Source: Bifidobacterium sp. ESL0784
GTDB lineage: Bacteria > Actinomycetota > Actinomycetes > Actinomycetales > Bifidobacteriaceae
Assembly: GCF_029433295.1 (NCBI RefSeq)
Contig: NZ_JAQTHV010000002.1
Location: 372,001-436,000 of the forward strand
Length of the DNA: 64,000 bases
Direction of reading: 5' to 3'
Position 1 is the first letter of the stretch, and each line of letters opens with the position of its first letter. Positions 46,353-55,027 of this stretch are shown one piece after another. The position numbers and the translations under genes are program-made. The notes under the pieces are model-generated. The model was not told the DNA's origin. It saw only the letters and a list, made by a program, of their open reading frames with translations, and searched no databases.

Positions 46353-47813
46353 TCAGTCGGACATCTTCTCTTCCGGACGACCGGGCTCGGCCCACAGGGT
46401 GTGGAAGGCACCGGGCTCGTCGACGCGGCCATAGGTATGGGCGCCGAAGAGGTCACGCTGGGCCTGGATGAGGCTGGCGGGCAGACGCTTGGAGCGCATG
46501 CCGTCGTAGTAAGAAAGCGAGGTCGAGAAGACCGGTGCGGGGATGCCGCAGGTTGCGGCCTTAGCCACCACGCGACGCCAAGCGGCCTGAGCCTTCTCGA
46601 TGGCGCTCTTGAAGTACGGAGCGAAGAGCAGCGAGACATCAGCTTCGCCGGACTCGAACGCGTCGGAGACGACATTGAGGAACTGGGCGCGAATGATGCA
46701 GCCGCCGCGCCAGATGCGCGCAACCGCGGCCAGATCGATCTTCCAGTTGTATTCCTTGGCGCCGTCGTTGATCTCGTTGAAGCCCTGCGCGTAAGCGACG
46801 ATCTTAGAGGCGTAGAGCGCCTGACGGATGTCTTCGATGAAGGCCTTGCGCTCGTCGTCGTTCGCGAACTCGATCTTGCCGTCGGGGCCGGCCATATTCT
46901 GCTTGGCAGCACCTTCACGCAGCTCGACCTGGTCGGAAAGGCCGCGTGCAAACACGCCTTCCGCGATGGCGGTGACGGGGGTGCCGAGTTCGAGGGCGGT
47001 CTGAACCGTCCATGTGCCGGTGCCCTTCATACCGGCCTGATCGACGATGATATCGACCAGCGGCTTACCCGTCTTCTTGTCCTTTTCGTGGAGCAGATCG
47101 GCGGTAATCTCAATCAAGTAGGAGTTGAGCTCGGTCTTGTCCCAAGCCTCGAACACGTCACCGATCTCATCGGGGGTCATGCCCATGCCACGACGCATGA
47201 GGTCGTAGCTTTCGGCGATGAGCTGCATATCGGCGTACTCGATGCCGTTGTGCACCATCTTGACGAAGTGGCCAGCGCCGTTTTCACCGATGTGGGTGAC
47301 GCAGGGCTCGCCTTCCGCCTTCGCAGCGATGGACTTGAGGATCGGGCCGAGGGTCTTCCAGGACTCATCGGTGCCGCCGGGCATCATGGACGGGCCATTG
47401 AGCGCGCCCTCTTCGCCGCCGGAAACGCCGCAGCCGACGAAGTGCAGGCCGCGAGCGCGGATTTCCTTCTCACGACGGATGGTGTCCTTGAAGTAGGAGT
47501 TGCCGCCGTCGACAATAATGTCGCCCGGATCCATGGCATCGGCGAGCGCTTCGATCATGGCGTCGGTCGGCGCGCCGGCCTTGACCATGATGATGGCGGT
47601 GCGCGGCTTGGTCAGCGAAGCGACGAACTCGTCGATGGTCTTGGCGGGCACGAACTTGCCTTCGCTGCCGTGATCCTTCATGAGCTTTTCGGTGCGCTCA
47701 TAGTGACGATTGTAAAGCGCCACGGTATTGCCGTGATGTGCGAGGTTCCTCGCGAGGTTGGATCCCATGGCCGCCAGACCGACGACTCCAATATTTGCTG
47801 TAGCTTCCGTCAT
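46353..47813 (-). CDS. gnd: 6-phosphogluconate dehydrogenase (decarboxylating)
   Basis: Converts 6-phosphogluconate to ribulose-5-phosphate with NADP. It is 486 aa. The N-terminal Rossmann motif is GVVGLAAMGSNLARNLA; the GCGVSGGEEGALNGPSMMPGG segment and the active-site Lys/Asn in GAGHFVKMVHNGIEYADMQ follow. The start is the ATG at 47813 after GAAAGGCGAACA; an upstream extension to 47855 reads through that ribosome site. It is convergent with pgl and completes the pathway with zwf and pgl. Ordinary housekeeping gene. Confidence 0.97.
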   Translation of the reverse strand: MTEATANIGVVGLAAMGSNLARNLAHHGNTVALYNRHYERTEKLMKDHGSEGKFVPAKTIDEFVASLTKPRTAIIMVKAGAPTDAMIEALADAMDPGDIIVDGGNSYFKDTIRREKEIRARGLHFVGCGVSGGEEGALNGPSMMPGGTDESWKTLGPILKSIAAKAEGEPCVTHIGENGAGHFVKMVHNGIEYADMQLIAESYDLMRRGMGMTPDEIGDVFEAWDKTELNSYLIEITADLLHEKDKKTGKPLVDIIVDQAGMKGTGTWTVQTALELGTPVTAIAEGVFARGLSDQVELREGAAKQNMAGPDGKIEFANDDERKAFIEDIRQALYASKIVAYAQGFNEINDGAKEYNWKIDLAAVARIWRGGCIIRAQFLNVVSDAFESGEADVSLLFAPYFKSAIEKAQAAWRRVVAKAATCGIPAPVFSTSLSYYDGMRSKRLPASLIQAQRDLFGAHTYGRVDEPGAFHTLWAEPGRPEEKMSD

Positions 47814-47994
47814 TGTTCGCCTTTCAACTTGACATTCCTTCGGCGGAAAAGGCAACCGATTTATCTTCCCGATTCTCCCTCATTCCGCCTAAGCACTTAG
47901 CGTCCGGGACTTCGCTGGAGTCCAAACGCATACCTTCTAAGTCTATATCCACCTGCGCCTTCTTGCGCTCAGAAAACGTGGAATGCCCCACATT

Positions 47995-48023
47995 GCCGGA
48001 ATCCACGGTTTGCAAATTCCGGC
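47995..48023 (-). terminator. Hairpin after the phosphatase gene
   Basis: GCCGGAAT (47995-48002) pairs exactly with ATTCCGGC (48016-48023), 23 bp beyond the phosphatase stop on the minus strand. No T-run follows, so it is a weak call. Confidence 0.5.
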
Positions 48024-48045
48024 AACACGACGATAAATCCATTGC

Positions 48046-48918
48046 CTAGAGCACAAACAGGGCGCGCAAGCCGGCCACTTCGTCAGCGCTCATGCCGTTT
48101 TGCAGGCAATATTGCTCGACGCTTCCGTATTCGTCGTTGATGCCGGCGAGCACGCCGCGCATCAGTTCCGGCGGGGAAGCGAGCATGGCCGTCTGCGCAG
48201 CGGTAATCTGGCCGACGCCTTTTTCATCGTTGGCCAGGCCTTGCAGTACGGCCTTTTTGAACGCATCGCCAAGATTCGCGCCCGACTGGGCATAGCAGGA
48301 AACCACCATGTCGTCGCTCACCCCCAGAAGGCTCATCAGAATGCCCGCGGTGATACCCGTGCGATCCTTGCCGGCGGTGCAGTGAATAAGCATCGGATGA
48401 CCGTCATCCTGCAACAGCTTGCGCAGAATCAACACGATCTGCTCGGCGGAACCGAAGACGATATCGTGATACATTTCGGCCATATCAATCCCTTTGGCCA
48501 CTTCTTTCATGCCACCGTGATCGGTCATGGTGGTCTTCAGGAGCGGGACACGGTCGACGTGAATCTCGTCGGGAAGGGTGTACGGCCATTGCCCGACTTC
48601 GAGCGGGTCGCGCAGATCCACTACCTCCTTGATATTGAGGCGATGCAGGTCATCGACACCATGAGGTCCCAAGAAATTCAGCCCTGCAGAGCGGAAGAAC
48701 AGCCCGTCACGCAACTTTCGACCGTCTTGTGTGGGGTAGCCGCCGATACCGCGGGAGTTGGGAACGCCGTCGATTTCGACGCCGGCTCCGTCGCCAACGG
48801 GCCGATAGTCGAGGTAATCTTCCCCGGTAATGCCGCTAATGTCCCCTGGCGCATCAGCGCCGGCGTCCCGGGAAACCGAACCGCGCTCGGACCTTGTTTG
48901 CGTTTGCGAACTTGTCAT
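48046..48918 (-). CDS. Tyrosine-protein phosphatase (Y_phosphatase3 family)
   Basis: Cysteine phosphatase of 290 aa. The catalytic P-loop is HCTAGKDRTG with C180 and R186, the form found in MptpB-like actinobacterial tyrosine/lipid phosphatases. NSRGIGGYPTQDGRKLRDGLFFRSA near residues 54-78 is the family's N-terminal signature, and VVDLRDPLE (about 99-107) holds a conserved Asp. The first about 30 residues are polar and variable. There is no secretion signal. Substrate unknown. The start at 48918 follows AGAAGGATTTT. It is monocistronic. Confidence 0.9.
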   Translation of the reverse strand: MTSSQTQTRSERGSVSRDAGADAPGDISGITGEDYLDYRPVGDGAGVEIDGVPNSRGIGGYPTQDGRKLRDGLFFRSAGLNFLGPHGVDDLHRLNIKEVVDLRDPLEVGQWPYTLPDEIHVDRVPLLKTTMTDHGGMKEVAKGIDMAEMYHDIVFGSAEQIVLILRKLLQDDGHPMLIHCTAGKDRTGITAGILMSLLGVSDDMVVSCYAQSGANLGDAFKKAVLQGLANDEKGVGQITAAQTAMLASPPELMRGVLAGINDEYGSVEQYCLQNGMSADEVAGLRALFVL

Positions 48919-49355
48919 AAAATCCTTCTTTCGCCGCTGTTATTGCCTGAATGAGTGCCTTTTTCGCACCTCAATCACTTCTCAGGCGATAATGAGACAA
49001 GTCTATCCGCAAACCTTAAATCCTTCTGATAGCCTCCATAATATGGGCCAGAAGGTGAATGTTATAAAATACTAAAACCTACTAAAATAAAGCAGCTACC
49101 ACGCGATGGCACGCACCATTCCCGCATCTTTCTGCCCGATCCATGTCCTGCGGATAACCCACGAGTTCGGCCGGTTTTACGCCCATCGCGCATGGACCTG
49201 TTGCAGACGACTTAACGGAGGTTGTACATGCCGCAAAAACTGCACACCGCAGCTCAAGGTCTGCTCGTAACAGCATAATGATCAATTAGACAGATCATGT
49301 TCCAACGATGCGTAACACCGGTTGAACCACAACACCATCAAGAAGGCTGGAAGCA
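48919..49355. other. Gap between phosphatase and esterase genes, with a possible gene remnant
   Basis: No gene is called. The minus-strand frame 49082-49285 ends with PAELVGYPQDMDRAERCGNG and then ACHRVVAALF, vaguely like the C-terminal motifs of cytosine-5 DNA methyltransferases (ELxGFP..., GNAV...). It is too short and too compressed to be functional. On the plus strand a 16-codon frame (49228-49278) follows a good GGAGG site. Confidence 0.3.
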
Positions 49356-50198
49356 ATGCAGTATATCAGCACGACCATCAACGGCATCGACGGGACCAAG
49401 GCCGACTTCAGAGTCTATTCCATCGATAACAGCAAGGAAATGGATCCCGCACGCCGGCGACCGACCGTACTCGTCATTCCCGGCGGAGGATATGAATTCA
49501 CCAGCGAGCGCGAAGCCGAACCCGTTGCGCTGAAAATTCTGGGGGCAGGCTACAATGCCGCAATTCTGCGATATTCCTGCGCTCCGTCCGTTTATCCCAC
49601 TGCACTGCTTGAAGCGGCAGACGCGATGAAGATGTTGCGGGAAAACGCAGAAGCCTGGCACATCAATCCGGACGCCATCATTGCTGCCGGTTTCTCTGCG
49701 GGCGGCCATCTTGCGGGCAACCTCGCGACAAGCGCAGGCGACGAGACGATGCGCGTGCACGGTTATGACCCCGATGCCGTGCGCCCGAACGGGCTGATGC
49801 TCGGCTATGCGGTGACCACTTCCGGCGAATACGCGCACCGTGGCAGTTTCGACAAACTGCTCGGCGCTCAGGGCAGGAACGATGTCGGGCTGCTCGAGGA
49901 GGTCTCAATCGACAGGCACATCGACGCCAAGACCCCGCCGACCTTCATCTGGCACACCGTTGCGGACGAGAGCGTACCCGCGCAAGGCGCGATGATGACT
50001 TTCGCCGCTTGCGTTGAAGCCGGGGTAAACGTCGAAGCGCATTTCTTCCCGACCGGCCACCACGGCCTTTCACTGGCGAGTGCGGAAGCGGCTGCAGCCG
50101 GCGATGACCACGGCGTCGACGTCGGCGTGCAGCAATGGATGCCGCTGTTCGTCGAATGGCTGAAGCGCAATTTCGGCGACCCCGCGGCAAGGGCTTGA
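49356..50198 (+). CDS. Alpha/beta-hydrolase, acetylesterase-like
   Basis: Cytoplasmic esterase of 280 aa with no signal peptide. The oxyanion segment is IPGGGYEFTS (41-50), the nucleophile elbow is GFSAGG with S114, and the likely acid and base are the Asp in HTVADESVP and the His in GHHGLSLA. The pattern fits the acetyl-xylan-esterase-like/BD-FAE group that removes acetyl groups from short oligosaccharides. Neighbouring sugar-binding proteins fit such a role (inference). The start codon follows AAGAAGGCTGGAAGCA. An alternative is a general carboxylesterase. Confidence 0.85.
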   Translation: MQYISTTINGIDGTKADFRVYSIDNSKEMDPARRRPTVLVIPGGGYEFTSEREAEPVALKILGAGYNAAILRYSCAPSVYPTALLEAADAMKMLRENAEAWHINPDAIIAAGFSAGGHLAGNLATSAGDETMRVHGYDPDAVRPNGLMLGYAVTTSGEYAHRGSFDKLLGAQGRNDVGLLEEVSIDRHIDAKTPPTFIWHTVADESVPAQGAMMTFAACVEAGVNVEAHFFPTGHHGLSLASAEAAAAGDDHGVDVGVQQWMPLFVEWLKRNFGDPAARA

Positions 50199-50273
50199 AA
50201 TAGGCGGGCGCCGAGGGAAATTCCTGCTGCGCCCACTCGTTTCGGCTAATTTGCTTATATCGATAGGATCAGA

Positions 50274-51620
50274 TCAGCTCTTCGCACCAGCAGCGACCTG
50301 ATATTCGGTCGCCCATTTGTCGACAAAGGCTGTCTTGACCTTATCCCAGCTTCCGGTGCCTTGAGCATACTCAAGGATGGCGTCGGAGAGGTTGTTCTTC
50401 CACTGATCGCTAGGGTTGTAGACGAAGTCCCAAGCCACGTTCTTCTTGCCGGCCTTCGTATAGGCTTCCGAAGATTGCATGATGGGGTTGTCGCTGGCAT
50501 ACTTGCCCGTGAAGGTCTTGAACTGCGTGGTGAAGCCCATCGTCTTCGACCAGGTCTTACGACCCGTGTCCGAAGTGATCAGCCACTTCAGGAAGTCCTT
50601 CGTAGCCTTCTGAGCCTTCGGACTCGCCTTCTTGTTGATGCACCAGAAAGTCTCCGAACCGGTAGCCATGCCATGATCGCTCTCACCATCGATACCCGTG
50701 TAGATCGGAATCGCGCCGATCTGATCAGCCTTCATACCACCCTGCACCAGATCGGGCCAAGACCACGAACCGTTCTGGAAGAACACCGCCTGCCCGGAAG
50801 TGAGATCGTCGGTTGCGTCGTTCATGTTCTTGCCGCTCAATTCGCTGGCAGGAGTCGTGGAATCCTTCAGATACAAATCAGTGATCTGCTTGAGCTGGGG
50901 CAGATAGGTGCCTTTGACCGTCGCAGGCTGAGAAGTGATATGGTCTTTCTCGAACTCATAGGCAAGCGGGATGTTCATAAGATGCGTGTTCCAACGCCAA
51001 GAGGTAGACGGATCGAAGCCCATCGAGGTGAATGCGCCCTTGACTCCGAGCTTGTCCTTGTTGGCCTGAATCTCATCGGCCACCGTCTTCAGGGACTTGT
51101 AGTCCTTGATATCCTTGACGCTCTTGATGCTCGCACCCGGCATATCGAAGTACTTCTTCAAAAGATCCTTGCGATAGATCAGGCCGTAGGTCTCCGTGAC
51201 CACAGGGACGGAAAGCACCTGGCTGCCGTCTGCGGACTTAAGCGCGGCGGTTTGATCCTTGAGCTGCTTGTAGACTTCGGTGTCGCTCATATTACCGGCG
51301 TAATCCTTCCAGCGGTTGAGCATGACAGGGCCCTCAACCATGAACAATGTGGGCGGCGCGCTCTTGGCCAGCTCGGACTTGAGCGTCTGCGCGTAGGTGC
51401 CGGAAGCCGCGGTCTGCACTGTGAACGGAACACCGGTCTGCTTGGTGTATTCCTCGCCGAGCTCCTTCATACTGCTAGCGATTTCAGGTTTGTTGTTCAG
51501 ATAGTAGACACCATCAGCAGCGGCGGTATCACTGCTCTTCGAGCTCGATCCGCAGGCCCCCATACTTGCGCACATAGCCAGCGCAAGCCCGGCAGCCAAA
51601 ATCGAATAACCCTTTTTCAT
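50274..51620 (-). CDS. ABC sugar solute-binding lipoprotein 1
   Basis: Extracellular carbohydrate-binding lipoprotein, 448 aa. The lipobox is SMGAC with Cys at about residue 23. The mature protein has the cluster 1 (UgpB/MalE-like) binding-protein pattern, with aromatic stretches such as FFQNGSWSWPDLV and GSETFWCINKKASP. The ATG at 51620 follows AAGGAGGAAAGC. It is a close paralogue of the gene at 52139-53482, including its promoter, so the pair came from tandem duplication. No permease or ATPase gene is adjacent, so it must use membrane components encoded elsewhere. Substrate unknown, probably an oligosaccharide. Confidence 0.92.
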   Translation of the reverse strand: MKKGYSILAAGLALAMCASMGACGSSSKSSDTAAADGVYYLNNKPEIASSMKELGEEYTKQTGVPFTVQTAASGTYAQTLKSELAKSAPPTLFMVEGPVMLNRWKDYAGNMSDTEVYKQLKDQTAALKSADGSQVLSVPVVTETYGLIYRKDLLKKYFDMPGASIKSVKDIKDYKSLKTVADEIQANKDKLGVKGAFTSMGFDPSTSWRWNTHLMNIPLAYEFEKDHITSQPATVKGTYLPQLKQITDLYLKDSTTPASELSGKNMNDATDDLTSGQAVFFQNGSWSWPDLVQGGMKADQIGAIPIYTGIDGESDHGMATGSETFWCINKKASPKAQKATKDFLKWLITSDTGRKTWSKTMGFTTQFKTFTGKYASDNPIMQSSEAYTKAGKKNVAWDFVYNPSDQWKNNLSDAILEYAQGTGSWDKVKTAFVDKWATEYQVAAGAKS

Positions 51621-51683
51621 GCTTTCCTCCTTGAAATACTTTCATAGCGACGGGCCGTCACTATAAAAATGTAATTTCAAGAA

Positions 51684-51712
51684 AGTGTAAACGCATTCAA
51701 AAAAATTGTCAA
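51684..51712 (-). promoter_or_regulatory. Promoter with LacI-type operator, binding protein 1
   Basis: On the minus strand TTGACA (51707-51712) and TACACT (51684-51689) are 17 bp apart. The CG-centred operator TGAATGCGTTTACA (51686-51699) overlaps the spacer and -10 box. The same arrangement occurs before binding protein 2. Confidence 0.8.
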
Positions 51713-52079
51713 CTAACAATAGAATCCATTGCTATGTATCAAATATGACTTTGTTATTCAATTTTTGCATTTAACCAGATAAATATATTGTCATTAACAT
51801 AATATTACGAAAACTATTGAAATATCAACGATTTAAAACGGTCTATACCTATCCGATAATCTTCATTTTCCCGACAATCAGGAACGCACTCCTGCGGTAT
51901 CGAAGATAGGTCAGAAATCAACGATCTAAGACTGAAATCGTTTCCATATAATGCTCTGAATTTTAAGCGAATTTGCTCTCGAACGCTTCAAGAAAACCGA
52001 CAAACCTTTCCCCCAATTTTATTTCAAGCGCGCAATCCCATGCCCCTTACCTGCCGCACGATCCTCGTTCCTGCAGACA
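51713..52079. other. AT-rich gap between the two tandem binding-protein genes
   Basis: No gene or clear site is seen apart from the flanking promoter and terminator. The composition is AT-rich. Confidence 0.4.
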
Positions 52080-52117
52080 AAAGGCGCCAGCAGATATATG
52101 GGTCTGCCGGCGTCTTT
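52080..52117 (-). terminator. Terminator after binding protein 2
   Basis: AAAGGCGCCAGCAGA (52080-52094) pairs with TCTGCCGGCGTCTTT (52103-52117) with two mismatches. On the minus strand it runs into CCTTTTGTC. Confidence 0.78.
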
Positions 52118-52138
52118 GAGAATTATCGGTCAGCTACT

Positions 52139-53482
52139 TCACTGCTTCGAAGCAGCAGCCTTGTATTCCTTGGCCCAATTGTCGACGAAAGCCGACTTGA
52201 CCTTGTCCCACGAACCGGTGCCCTGGGAATACTCAAGCAAGGCATTGGACATATCGGTCTTCCACTCCTCGCTGGGAATGTAGACGAAGTCCCAAGCCAC
52301 GTTCTTCTTGCCGGCCTTCCTATAGGCGTCGGAGGCCTTCATGATCGGGTTGCCGCTGTCGTACTTACCGGTGAAGGTCTTGAACTGCGTGGTGAAGCCC
52401 ATGGTCTTGGACCAGGTCTTACGACCGGTGTCCGAAGTGATCAGCCACTTCAGGAAGTCCTTCGTAGCCTTCTGAGCCTTCGGACTCGCCTTCTTGTTGA
52501 CGCTCCAGAAAGTCTCCGAACCCGTGGCCATGCCATGATCGCTCTCACCATCGGCACCAATGTAAATCGGGATCGCACCCACCTGGTCGGCCTTCAGGCC
52601 ACCCTGCACCAGGTTGGGCCAAGACCACGAACCGTTCTGGAAGAACACCGCATCGCCGGCGGTCAGGTCATCGACGGCGTCATTCATGGTCTTGCCACTC
52701 AGCTCGCTGGTGGCTGCCGTGGAATCCTTCAAATACAGATCGGAGATCTGCTTGAGCTGCGGCAGATAGGTGCCCTTGATTGCCTCTGGCTGCTTGGTGA
52801 TATTGTCCTTCTCGAACTCATAGGCAAGCGGAATGTTGGAAAGGTGGATGTTCCAACGCCAGTTGGTCGAGCTGTCGAAGCCCATGGAAGTGAACGCGCC
52901 TTTGACGCCAATCTTGTCCTTGTTGGCCTGAATCTCATCGGCCACCGTCTTCAAGCTCTTGAAATCCTTGATGTCCTTGACGCTCTTGATGCTGGCACCC
53001 GGCATATCGAAGTACTTCTGCAGGAGGTCCTTGCGATAGATCAGGCCGTAGGTCTCCGTGACCACAGGCACCGCAAGCACCTGCTTGCCGTCCTGCGAGC
53101 GCAGGACCGAGGACTGGTCCTTCAGCTGCTTGTAGATCTCGGTGTCGCTCATCTCTGCGGCATAACCCTTCCATGTATTGAGGACGACCGGTCCTTCAAC
53201 CTGGAAGAGGGTGGGCGGCGCGCTCTTGGCCAATTCGGACTTCAACGCCTGCTGATAGGTGCCGGAAGCCGCGGTCTGCACCGTAAAGGGAACACCAGTT
53301 TCCTTCGTGTACGCCTTTGCCAGATCCTTCATGCTGTTGGCGATTTCGGGCTTGTTGTTCAGATAGTAGACACCGTCGGCAGCCGCGGTATCTTTGCCTT
53401 TCGAGCTCGATCCGCAAGCCGCCATACTTGCGCACATAGCCAGCGCAAGCCCTGCGGCCAGAATCGAATAACCCTTTTTCAT
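52139..53482 (-). CDS. ABC sugar solute-binding lipoprotein 2
   Basis: Paralogue of binding protein 1, 447 aa; most residues are the same, including the signal peptide (MKKGYSILAAGLALAMCASM, then the lipobox Cys) and the GSETFW...KKASPKAQKATKDF region. Differences cluster in parts likely to shape the binding site (for example LNTWKGYAAEM against LNRWKDYAGNM), so the two may bind related but different sugars. The start is the ATG at 53482 after AAGGAGGAAAGT. It is divergent from a LacI gene (53748), its likely regulator. No permease genes nearby. Confidence 0.92.
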   Translation of the reverse strand: MKKGYSILAAGLALAMCASMAACGSSSKGKDTAAADGVYYLNNKPEIANSMKDLAKAYTKETGVPFTVQTAASGTYQQALKSELAKSAPPTLFQVEGPVVLNTWKGYAAEMSDTEIYKQLKDQSSVLRSQDGKQVLAVPVVTETYGLIYRKDLLQKYFDMPGASIKSVKDIKDFKSLKTVADEIQANKDKIGVKGAFTSMGFDSSTNWRWNIHLSNIPLAYEFEKDNITKQPEAIKGTYLPQLKQISDLYLKDSTAATSELSGKTMNDAVDDLTAGDAVFFQNGSWSWPNLVQGGLKADQVGAIPIYIGADGESDHGMATGSETFWSVNKKASPKAQKATKDFLKWLITSDTGRKTWSKTMGFTTQFKTFTGKYDSGNPIMKASDAYRKAGKKNVAWDFVYIPSEEWKTDMSNALLEYSQGTGSWDKVKSAFVDNWAKEYKAAASKQ

Positions 53483-53540
53483 ACTTTCCTCCTTGAAACC
53501 CATTTCTTCGCAATGGCTTCTTTACCATTGACGTTCAAAA

Positions 53541-53569
53541 ATTGTAAACGCATTCAAAAAATTTGTCAA
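53541..53569 (-). promoter_or_regulatory. Promoter with LacI-type operator, binding protein 2
   Basis: On the minus strand TTGACA (53564-53569) and TACAAT (53541-53546) are 17 bp apart. TGAATGCGTTTACA (53543-53556) is identical to the operator before binding protein 1. It lies in the divergent gap with the LacI gene. Confidence 0.82.
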
Positions 53570-53747
53570 CTAGCGATACAACCAGCAAGAAAAATCCATT
53601 CGGGATTCCACCGATTTTCGTCTTCCTTTTTCGCTTTTCCATTTGGCTATGGCGAAAACAGGAAAGGAAATAAACAATTCGGTAGTTTTAAGAGGATTTT
53701 GAGTGTACTCTGATAGATATCTTGCTCATTTATACAATGGAGGTCTG

Positions 53748-54767
53748 ATGCAAACTAATATTGAAGATGTAGCCAAGCTTGCCGGTGTTTCCATTGCAAC
53801 CGTTTCCAGAACTTTCAAGCACCCCGATCTCGTGGCCGAAAAGACAAAAAACAAAGTCACCGCCGCCGCCAAGGAACTGGATTTCTCAATCTCAAGATCG
53901 GCTTCCGTTTTCCAGACCGGGCAGACCTACCGGATAGCCATGCTCAATAACGACCGGTCCTCAACCTGGTTCAATGCGCAGGTCTACGAAGGCCTGAACA
54001 GTGTATTCCAACCTGCGGGCTACGATATCGCCTTCTATCAGATTCTCTCAAGCGACGAACGGCATGCATTCTTCGAAAACCTCCCCATCCGTCGCAATGT
54101 CGACGCCGTCATCGTCACTTCCTTCGACATCAACCGCGACGAGGCACCTCGACTGCAAAGCATGAAGGTGCCCATCACCGGCATCAACGCGATACCCGAA
54201 GACGCGTTTTCCGCCTCGATTTCCGTCGATGACCTCGGGGCGATGCAGCTCATCACAAAGCATCTGATTTCGATAGGCCATAGGGATATTGTGTTCATCA
54301 CCTTCCCCTTCTTCCCCAAAGTTTCGGGAATGCTGCGTTTCAGCGCGATGCTTCGACAGGAAGGGTTCAAAAACGCATGCAAGGAAGCCGGAATCAACCC
54401 GGTGGTCATCGACATCCCCAACGACGAGCATATTGTCGACAGCGCTTTGGCAAAACTGTTTGCGCTTGATCACATGCCTACGGCCATATGCTGCCAACAG
54501 GATTCTCTTGCAGTACCGCTGATGGCACGCTTACGCCAGTTCGGCTATCGGGTCCCTGAAGATATCTCCATCGTGGGATTCGACGACATCGATTATGCTT
54601 CCCAGGTCGGTCTGACCACCGTGCATCAGAATCCCAAGGAAATGGGAGCCACCATCGCGAAATCCACCCTTCAGCTTCTCAACGGCGAAAAAACCTCAAT
54701 CAAACACGAAACGTTGGACCCGCAAATCATGTTCCGCGGCTCCACCGCTCCACCGCGCAAGGAGTAG
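53748..54767 (+). CDS. LacI-family regulator of the tandem binding proteins
   Basis: LacI-type regulator of 339 aa. The N-terminal helix-turn-helix TNIEDVAKLAGVSIATVSRTF is clear; the hinge is FSISRSASVFQTGQTYRIA, then a sugar-binding domain ending IVGFDDIDYASQVGLTTVHQ. Start ATG 53748 after GGAGGTCTG. It is transcribed away from binding protein 2, and the shared operator before proteins 1 and 2 is its probable target (inference). The hinge departs from the usual NxxAR-L form, so DNA contact in the minor groove may differ. Confidence 0.9.
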   Translation: MQTNIEDVAKLAGVSIATVSRTFKHPDLVAEKTKNKVTAAAKELDFSISRSASVFQTGQTYRIAMLNNDRSSTWFNAQVYEGLNSVFQPAGYDIAFYQILSSDERHAFFENLPIRRNVDAVIVTSFDINRDEAPRLQSMKVPITGINAIPEDAFSASISVDDLGAMQLITKHLISIGHRDIVFITFPFFPKVSGMLRFSAMLRQEGFKNACKEAGINPVVIDIPNDEHIVDSALAKLFALDHMPTAICCQQDSLAVPLMARLRQFGYRVPEDISIVGFDDIDYASQVGLTTVHQNPKEMGATIAKSTLQLLNGEKTSIKHETLDPQIMFRGSTAPPRKE

Positions 54768-54912
54768 CGGAAAGGCGTCTGGAAACCCGGCATGAACGTA
54801 CGTATTCATCGGAATTACGAATCATAAATGTCGGCGTGCTCCTGTTCTGTATCAGATTCTCAATTTTTGGACCATCGTCCAGGTTTCCGCGCATCTACCC
54901 CAAAACAAAAAT

Positions 54913-54952
54913 GTGGGTAGGATTCGTGCCATAAGGCAAAAATCCTACCCAC
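54913..54952 (-). terminator. Terminator between LacI gene and binding protein 3
   Basis: GTGGGTAGGATT (54913-54924) pairs exactly with AATCCTACCCAC (54941-54952). On the minus strand it is followed by ATTTTTG, so it mainly serves binding protein 3. The LacI gene converges on it. Confidence 0.85.
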
Positions 54953-55027
54953 TGAACCAGCATTTCGTTAGCAGCAGCGGGAATGATCCGAAATCAGGAG
55001 ACCATACCCGCTACCGTCTCGATGCCG

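Noticed and set aside
49228..49278. 16-residue frame behind a good GGAGG site before the esterase gene
   Set aside because: Too short to judge, with no recognisable features and no following regulatory structure.
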